Positions 58,419 through 64,000 of a DNA stretch of 64,000 bases are shown here, in pieces; positions within the stretch are counted from its first letter, which is position 1, and each line of letters begins with the position of its first letter. The stretch is from a bacterium (lineage in GTDB: Bacteria; Armatimonadota; Abditibacteriia; Abditibacteriales; Abditibacteriaceae). Where the stretch lies: positions 27,717 through 91,716 of the forward strand of contig SDZD01000025.1 in the NCBI GenBank assembly GCA_004172935.1, written 5' to 3'. The notes beneath the pieces are model-generated. The model saw only the letters and a list, made by a program, of their open reading frames with translations. It did not search any database and was not told the origin of the DNA. A program made the position numbers and the translations under genes.

Positions 58419-58949
58419 TTATTTGTGGGAGCGCACGCGCGCAGCACACCATTCGAGTAATCCGCGTATCTCCAAACGCTGGGTAGCGCGCAGTTCGCTT
58501 TCGAAGCGTTTAGTGCGCGCAAACTCCTGACAGGCCGCATTAAATTCGAGCGGCAACCAGCGCCCTTCGGCGCGTAGTTCGTCGATGAACGGGTAATCTG
58601 GCACGCGATGCAGCACTAAATCGAGAATGGGTTCGAAGGCGGGATGGTCGCCTGTGAGACCCCACCAATAACGAGCGTTGCCGTAATCGCCTTCGCGCCT
58701 GTGAATGATGGCGTGCCAGAACGCGGCGGTTTGATCGGGCAAATCCTGGACTAAAGGATGAGCGCCGTCTAAGTCGTCGTTCCAAAGCAGGAGTCCGGCG
58801 CGGCAACACTCGACCATAGGGCCGGAGCGGCCATCGAAGAGGTCGGCGGTTTTTAGCTGCCTCGATAGGTTCGCGTCATTCACTCCCGAAGGCACAAGTT
58901 CGGGAGCGTGAGGACTGAACAGGTCGAAATAAAAGTTGAAGTCGGACAT
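58419..58949 (-). CDS. Conserved protein of unknown function
   Basis: From ATG 58949 the protein has 176 residues, no signal peptide and no helix. It shows GLLLWNDDLDGAHPLVQDLP, TAAFWHAIIHRREGDYGNAR and YWWGLTGDHPAFEPILDLVL, a pattern I have seen in uncharacterised proteins of planctomycetes and relatives, with conserved W-H-A-I-x-H-R-R-E. The His, Asp and Arg cluster could be catalytic, but I would not name a reaction. A gap of 45 bases separates it from nnrD. Confidence 0.75.
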   Translation of the reverse strand: MSDFNFYFDLFSPHAPELVPSGVNDANLSRQLKTADLFDGRSGPMVECCRAGLLLWNDDLDGAHPLVQDLPDQTAAFWHAIIHRREGDYGNARYWWGLTGDHPAFEPILDLVLHRVPDYPFIDELRAEGRWLPLEFNAACQEFARTKRFESELRATQRLEIRGLLEWCAARVRSHK

Positions 58950-59007
58950 GGTCACGGTTTGTCGGTGCGCTCAGCGTGCCGTTGGAGGCTAAATGGCAGC
59001 ATCGCCA

Positions 59008-59400
59008 TCACGAAGGCAGTGGAAAAATGCCGCCGAGGCGCAATCCCCAGAACGCCAACATCAAGACGGTGAGAGAAGCAAACAACACTCTTTCGCCCGG
59101 CCATTTCCACTTGAGCGTCGTACCGACGAGATAGAGCAAAGCGCCCGAAAACAAAAGCGGCCCCAAAGGATGCCACAGAAAGGCCTCACGAACATGGGCG
59201 TGCGCCAGAGAAACAAACGAGCGGGTTAGCCCACAACCGGGGCATGGCATTCCCGTCATGTTGAAGAATGGGCATACCGAAGGCATTCCGGCAATGCTTC
59301 CCCCGTGAGGCAATGGCAACGCGAGCGACAAAACCAACACCGCAGCCACGATATAAAACGCAGCCGGGTACTGTTTGAAGCGCGCGATGGGGAAAGTCAA
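59008..59400 (-). CDS. DUF2752 family membrane protein
   Basis: The 130-residue protein has three helices (FYIVAAVLVLSLALPLP, PLGPLLFSGALLYLVGTTL, RVLFASLTVLMLAFWGLRL) and the family signature CPFFNMTGMPCPGCGLTRSF, whose three Cys are typical of DUF2752. The role is unknown. It lies among other small membrane genes on the minus strand. Confidence 0.88.
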   Translation of the reverse strand: MTFPIARFKQYPAAFYIVAAVLVLSLALPLPHGGSIAGMPSVCPFFNMTGMPCPGCGLTRSFVSLAHAHVREAFLWHPLGPLLFSGALLYLVGTTLKWKWPGERVLFASLTVLMLAFWGLRLGGIFPLPS

Positions 59401-59438
59401 AGCGAAGCACAGTTTATTTCGTGCTTCGCTTTGGGATA

Positions 59439-60380
59439 TTAACCATTGGGGTTGGCGATGGGAGGCTGGGGGTAAACAGCGGTTTGGACGAGGATTTGGT
59501 CGCTATCGTTGCCAAACAAGTCGCGGTAAACGAGGGCGATAGTAATTTGAGTCAGGGGAATGGTGAATAAAGCCCCAATACAGCAGAGAAGAAAGCCGAC
59601 TACGTTGACGAAACCGAGGACAAGTACCAACAGTACCGATGGCCAAAAATGGCGTCGAAGGGTGCCCATTGACTGGACGATGGCTCCCCACGGCCCCGCC
59701 TTGCGATCTACGACCAAAGGTGTGGCAAGAAAAAGCAGCGCCACAAACACGAGGGATATACCAAACAGCAGGAGGAAACCGAGCGAAAGGCCGCCGATTG
59801 TGCCACCGACGGCGGAAGGTTGAATAGCGGAGAACTTTCCGGTCGCCAGAAAAGTGAGAGATGATTCGCCCAACTTCACGAAGGGAATCAACATGCTGAC
59901 GACAAGAATAATGATACCGGGGAGAAAAGCGAGAACATAGAGGATGCTCTGCAAAAGGGCCGATAGTAGGAAGGGGAACACTACATTGGAAGCCAGCAGC
60001 ATTGCGCGGAGGTTGGCTTTACGAGTGCGGATGGTATTAAGCGCCAGAGATGCCAAACCGCCGAGCAGAAGTTGAGTGACAACCCAAGGGATGATTTGAA
60101 TGGCAATCGCCAAACTCTGGGCATAGGGTGAAGTACGAGTTGGTAGCGCCCCCTCCAAGAAACTGCATATGGCGACAATTCCCCATGTAACGCCCACATA
60201 AATCACCATCGCCAAAAGCCAGATGCCTAGATTAGAGGACAGATAGCTCCATGCTTCACCAATGACATCCATTGAAACGATGCGGCGTGGCAACTGCGGC
60301 AGTGGCCCGGAAACGGGCAAAGGCACGGCGGGAGGTTGCCCATAAGGCGGCTGACCGTAGGGATTTTGAGGTGACTGCAT
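59439..60380 (-). CDS. Multi-spanning membrane protein with Pro/Gln-rich head (paralogue 1)
   Basis: The 313-residue protein starts with MQSPQNPYGQPPYGQPPAVP, a short P/Q/Y-rich head, then IVSMDVIGEAWSYLSSNLGIW and six or so helices (IWLLAMVIYVGVTWGIVAI, FLLSALLQSILYVLAFLPGI). It ends FTIPLTQITIALVYRDLFGN and PPIANPNG. The next gene upstream (60608-61372) shares the layout, including VSLDVIGEAW and PPPIANPNY, so both belong to one family resembling GlpM-/DUF975-type proteins with YRDLFG endings. Function unknown. Confidence 0.85.
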   Translation of the reverse strand: MQSPQNPYGQPPYGQPPAVPLPVSGPLPQLPRRIVSMDVIGEAWSYLSSNLGIWLLAMVIYVGVTWGIVAICSFLEGALPTRTSPYAQSLAIAIQIIPWVVTQLLLGGLASLALNTIRTRKANLRAMLLASNVVFPFLLSALLQSILYVLAFLPGIIILVVSMLIPFVKLGESSLTFLATGKFSAIQPSAVGGTIGGLSLGFLLLFGISLVFVALLFLATPLVVDRKAGPWGAIVQSMGTLRRHFWPSVLLVLVLGFVNVVGFLLCCIGALFTIPLTQITIALVYRDLFGNDSDQILVQTAVYPQPPIANPNG

Positions 60381-60555
60381 GAGACGAAACCTTAAAGGTT
60401 CGGCCTCATTTTATCCCAAGGGTCTCACAAATAGAACACAAAGCTAGAAGAGAGGGTATTAATTCGCTCACGCCTTCTTGTGAAGATTCCAATTTATGTA
60501 AGAGAGAGGGAAAGAACCTATTACCTATATAGAGTTGGGTAGGATAGTGGATGCG

Positions 60556-60595
60556 AAAAAAAACGGGGCGCAGTTTTGAACTGCGCCCCGTTTTT
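60556..60595 (-). terminator. Terminator of paralogue 2
   Basis: AAAAACGGGGCGCAGTT (60559-60575) pairs perfectly with AACTGCGCCCCGTTTTT (60579-60595); on the minus strand it is followed by T8. Confidence 0.95.
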
Positions 60596-60607
60596 AATGG
60601 AATGGAT

Positions 60608-61372
60608 TTAATAGTTTGGGTTAGCGATTGGTGGTGGATTGTAGCCGCCCATGTTCTGGCCACCGACTCCGCCGATACCGAAGAGATCGCGGTAGACCAA
60701 AGAAATGGCGACGATGGAGATGGGATAAGTGATCAACAATCCAAGGCCGCAGGGAATTGCTCCAACGAGGTTGACGAGCCAGATCACGATAAAGAGAACG
60801 AATATGGAGCCGAGGTGAGGCTTGCAGGTGTCCCACGAGCGCTTCATTGCATCAATGGCGCTCATTCCCTGGTCGATGATGAGTGGTTGCGTCATGCATA
60901 ATCCCAAACCAGCGATAACACCGGGAACGATGCAAAGCAACATGCCAATGTTGGTGATGAGACCAACCAGAATGGAGGCAACAAGTAGAGGGCCTATGAC
61001 AGTGGTGACACTAGTCAAATCGCTCAGCGAAGCCACTCCGGTTTTCACTTGCGAAATGCCCATCTTAATGAGTCCGCCCGAAAGAGCGATGATAATGATG
61101 AACAGAGGGATTCGCGTTAGCAAAGCGACGGCGAAGAAGGCTGGCCCCGGTTGCTGACCCTGCCGAGGAGCGAAGGGCATCATAACGAGGTTAAGAACCA
61201 AGCTACAAACGAAGGCTATAACACCTACAATGAGGATGGCTACAACCCACTGTCCGAGGGATGGTTTAACTAAGTTCCACGCTTCACCGATGACATCTAA
61301 GGACACAGTGCCACGTGGCTGACCGCCACCCGGTTGGCCATAGTTCGGCTGGTTATAAGGATTTTGCTGCAT
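60608..61372 (-). CDS. Multi-spanning membrane protein with Pro/Gln-rich head (paralogue 2)
   Basis: From ATG 61372 the protein has 254 residues: MQQNPYNQPNYGQPGGGQPR, then GTVSLDVIGEAWNLVKPSLG, about five helices (QWVVAILIVGVIAFVCSLVL, GPLLVASILVGLITNIGMLL) and the segment SAIDAMKRSWDTCKPHLGSI, ending ISIVAISLVYRDLFGIGG and PPPIANPNY. The match with 59439-60380 at both ends and the shared Pro/Gln head show duplication. A roughly 230-base region with a terminator separates the two genes, so they are independent units. Confidence 0.86.
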   Translation of the reverse strand: MQQNPYNQPNYGQPGGGQPRGTVSLDVIGEAWNLVKPSLGQWVVAILIVGVIAFVCSLVLNLVMMPFAPRQGQQPGPAFFAVALLTRIPLFIIIIALSGGLIKMGISQVKTGVASLSDLTSVTTVIGPLLVASILVGLITNIGMLLCIVPGVIAGLGLCMTQPLIIDQGMSAIDAMKRSWDTCKPHLGSIFVLFIVIWLVNLVGAIPCGLGLLITYPISIVAISLVYRDLFGIGGVGGQNMGGYNPPPIANPNY

Positions 61373-61524
61373 TGAATTGCTCCATTTGCCCACTATTTTA
61401 ACCAAAGAAAGATTAAGCGCAAAATTGTTTTTTACGCACCTGACAAGGTCAATTTGCTTGTTCCTATTATATCCAGAACTAATAGGGTAACATAGAGAAT
61501 TTTTTGAAATTTGGATTAAAGAGC

Positions 61525-61553
61525 TTGCCGAAAGGGAACCCCACCCCTACAAT
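61525..61553 (+). promoter_or_regulatory. Sigma-70 promoter of groESL
   Basis: TTGCCG at 61525-61530 and TACAAT at 61548-61553 are 17 bases apart. The start site is near 61561, just before the CIRCE operator. Confidence 0.85.
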
Positions 61554-61567
61554 ATGGTTCTTTGGTG

Positions 61568-61594
61568 TTAGCACTCTCGTGGCGAGAGTGCTAA
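61568..61594. promoter_or_regulatory. CIRCE operator of groESL
   Basis: TTAGCACTC-N9-GAGTGCTAA matches the HrcA-binding consensus exactly and extends outward with GGTG/CACC (61564-61598). It lies at about +8 to +34, so HrcA would block early transcription, relieved on heat shock. HrcA itself is not in the window. Confidence 0.97.
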
Positions 61595-61625
61595 CACCAC
61601 TTTCGCAGAGGAAGATCAACCGAAA

Positions 61626-61919
61626 ATGGCAACTATCAAACCTTTGGGCGACAAAGTTCTCGTCCAGCCCACCAAATCGGGCGAAATGACTGCGGGCGGC
61701 ATTGCGCTTCCCGACTCCGCCAAAGAGCGCCCCCAAGAGGGCAAAGTAATCGCTGTCGGCACAGGCCGCACGCTCGACAACGGCTCCAAAGTCGAACTCG
61801 ACGTGAAAATCGGCGACACCGTCATCTACTCCAAGTACGGCGGCACCGAAGTTAAAGTGGACGGCATCGAATATCTGATCCTCGATGAATCGAGCATCCT
61901 GGCCGTTAAAGAAGGCTAA
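61626..61919 (+). CDS. groES: GroES co-chaperonin
   Basis: The 97-residue protein starts [20 protein letters not shown] and has [20 protein letters not shown] (the mobile loop, residues about 20-35) and [20 protein letters not shown], the family end. The heptamer caps the GroEL cage. AGAGGAAGA lies about 12 bases before the ATG. It is the first gene of the CIRCE-controlled operon. Confidence 0.97.
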   Translation: MATIKPLGDKVLVQPTKSGEMTAGGIALPDSAKERPQEGKVIAVGTGRTLDNGSKVELDVKIGDTVIYSKYGGTEVKVDGIEYLILDESSILAVKEG

Positions 61920-61924
61920 TTTTT

Positions 61925-63721
<1,797 letters not shown>

Positions 63722-63758
63722 ATCCGCCGCTGGTAGCTTCGCTATCAGTGTCAAAACC

Positions 63759-63795
63759 AAAAACCCCGCGCTCAATCGAGCGCGGGGTTTTTGGT
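63759..63795 (+). terminator. Terminator of groESL
   Basis: AAAAACCCCGCGCTC (63759-63773) pairs perfectly with GAGCGCGGGGTTTTT (63778-63792) around AATC, followed by GGTTTATT. Confidence 0.95.
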
Positions 63796-63817
63796 TTATT
63801 CAGGCATCTTCTCCGTA

Positions 63818-63899
63818 ATAGAGCGGTTTGCCAATGAAGTGATAGTACATGCCGCGCTAGAAAATCTGAACTGGGGGTGTAGATCCTTCGCAGGCTCAG
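63818..63899. repeat. Dispersed repeat, copy B, cut by an insertion sequence
   Basis: ATAGAGCGGTTTGCCAATGA begins a sequence close to copy A at 41618. It runs to GCAGGCTCAG and then changes to AGGGTGTATC, the terminal sequence of the insertion element; copy A continues GGATGACGACG instead. Confidence 0.85.
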
Positions 63900-64000
63900 A
63901 GGGTGTATCAAAAGTATTTCTTGAGTCTGTTGAGCATGAGGCCAATGAATGCGATAGTAATCCACGCCTCGCTGGATTTGGGATTGAACTCGTAGTCGCG
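63900..64000 (-). mobile_element. End of an IS5-like insertion sequence
   Basis: The end of the element reads GAGGGTGTATCAAAAGT near 63899-63915, like IS5-family terminal repeats that begin GAGGGTGT. The rest lies outside the window. Confidence 0.7.
63908..64000 (-). CDS. C-terminus of IS5-family transposase (partial)
   Basis: The frame entering from the right edge reads RDYEFNPKSSEAWITIAFIG, then LMLNRLKKYF and a TGA at 63908-63910. IS5-group transposases end in a very similar pattern (R-x-Y-E-x-x-P-x-x-S-E-A-x-I-x-x-A-x-I-x-L-M-L-x-R-L). The catalytic residues lie outside the window. The stop codon falls inside the terminal repeat, which is usual for compact IS elements. Confidence 0.8.
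   Translation of the reverse strand, partial: RDYEFNPKSSEAWITIAFIGLMLNRLKKYF

Overview
The window looks like a chromosomal segment of a mesophilic, heterotrophic diderm bacterium with moderate-to-high GC content. Evidence for two membranes is a probable outer-membrane beta-barrel protein, a 2089-residue secreted protein ending in a barrel-like domain, a periplasmic HtrA-type protease and many Sec signal peptides ending in A-x-A. The gene set (archaeal/fungal-type aspartate-semialdehyde dehydrogenase, RNase J, family-4 uracil-DNA glycosylase, CIRCE-controlled groESL, DUF11 and SLH surface proteins) would suit a deep-branching lineage. I lean towards Armatimonadota/Abditibacteriota, with low confidence, because no rRNA gene is present and I could run no search. 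Many core genes lack a Shine-Dalgarno sequence, and some have a -10-like box almost touching the start codon. Several accessory genes have strong Shine-Dalgarno sites.

Left part (1-12.5 kb): the start of a GT-C-like membrane protein runs off the left edge, followed by a barrel protein, a Clp N-domain protein behind a 14-codon leader ORF, a GT4 glycosyltransferase and folD. Then comes a diaminopimelate/lysine cluster, dapB-asd-(two unknown membrane genes)-dapA, then small membrane proteins, a 4Fe-4S uracil-DNA glycosylase and a secreted LolA/DUF2092-like protein. Centre-left (12.5-24.8 kb): rnj with a terminator-like hairpin in its leader, an orphan histidine kinase, a rhodanese lacking its cysteine, a GH26 mannanase-like enzyme, a pentapeptide-like protein next to a phosphatase, HtrA, a TlpA-like thioredoxin and a 777-residue zinc-ribbon/TPR protein that appears to start at CTG.

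Middle (24.8-33.2 kb, all minus strand): envelope and glycan genes: uppP, an AI-2E/PerM transporter, wecB, a DUF4291 gene, and a coupled trio of GT39 glycosyltransferase, LPG-synthase-like flippase and ATP-grasp enzyme. From 33.2 to 37.9 kb lies an accessory block: an SLH mini-protein, an antibiotic-biosynthesis-type monooxygenase divergent from an HxlR regulator, DUF1697, a VOC protein, and an ArsR-SRPBCC-SRPBCC-DoxX operon with a clear promoter and a 22-bp palindromic operator.

From 38.0 to 55.2 kb four secreted proteins sit in a row (176, 876, 2089 and 2232 residues), three of them separated by strong terminators. They share DUF11-type Ig-like domains and DxNxxGxxD calcium-type loops; one ends in a barrel-like region and one is a doubled beta-helix protein. 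This is the best candidate here for an undescribed cell-surface system. The right end holds an AraC regulator divergent from an SDR oxidoreductase, nnrD, small membrane proteins including two paralogues, and groES-groEL under a textbook promoter and CIRCE, with a 160-bp inverted-repeat element between the two genes. An IS5-like insertion sequence runs off the right edge and interrupts a dispersed repeat whose other copy is at 41.6 kb. Several REP-like hairpin families are scattered through the intergenic DNA.
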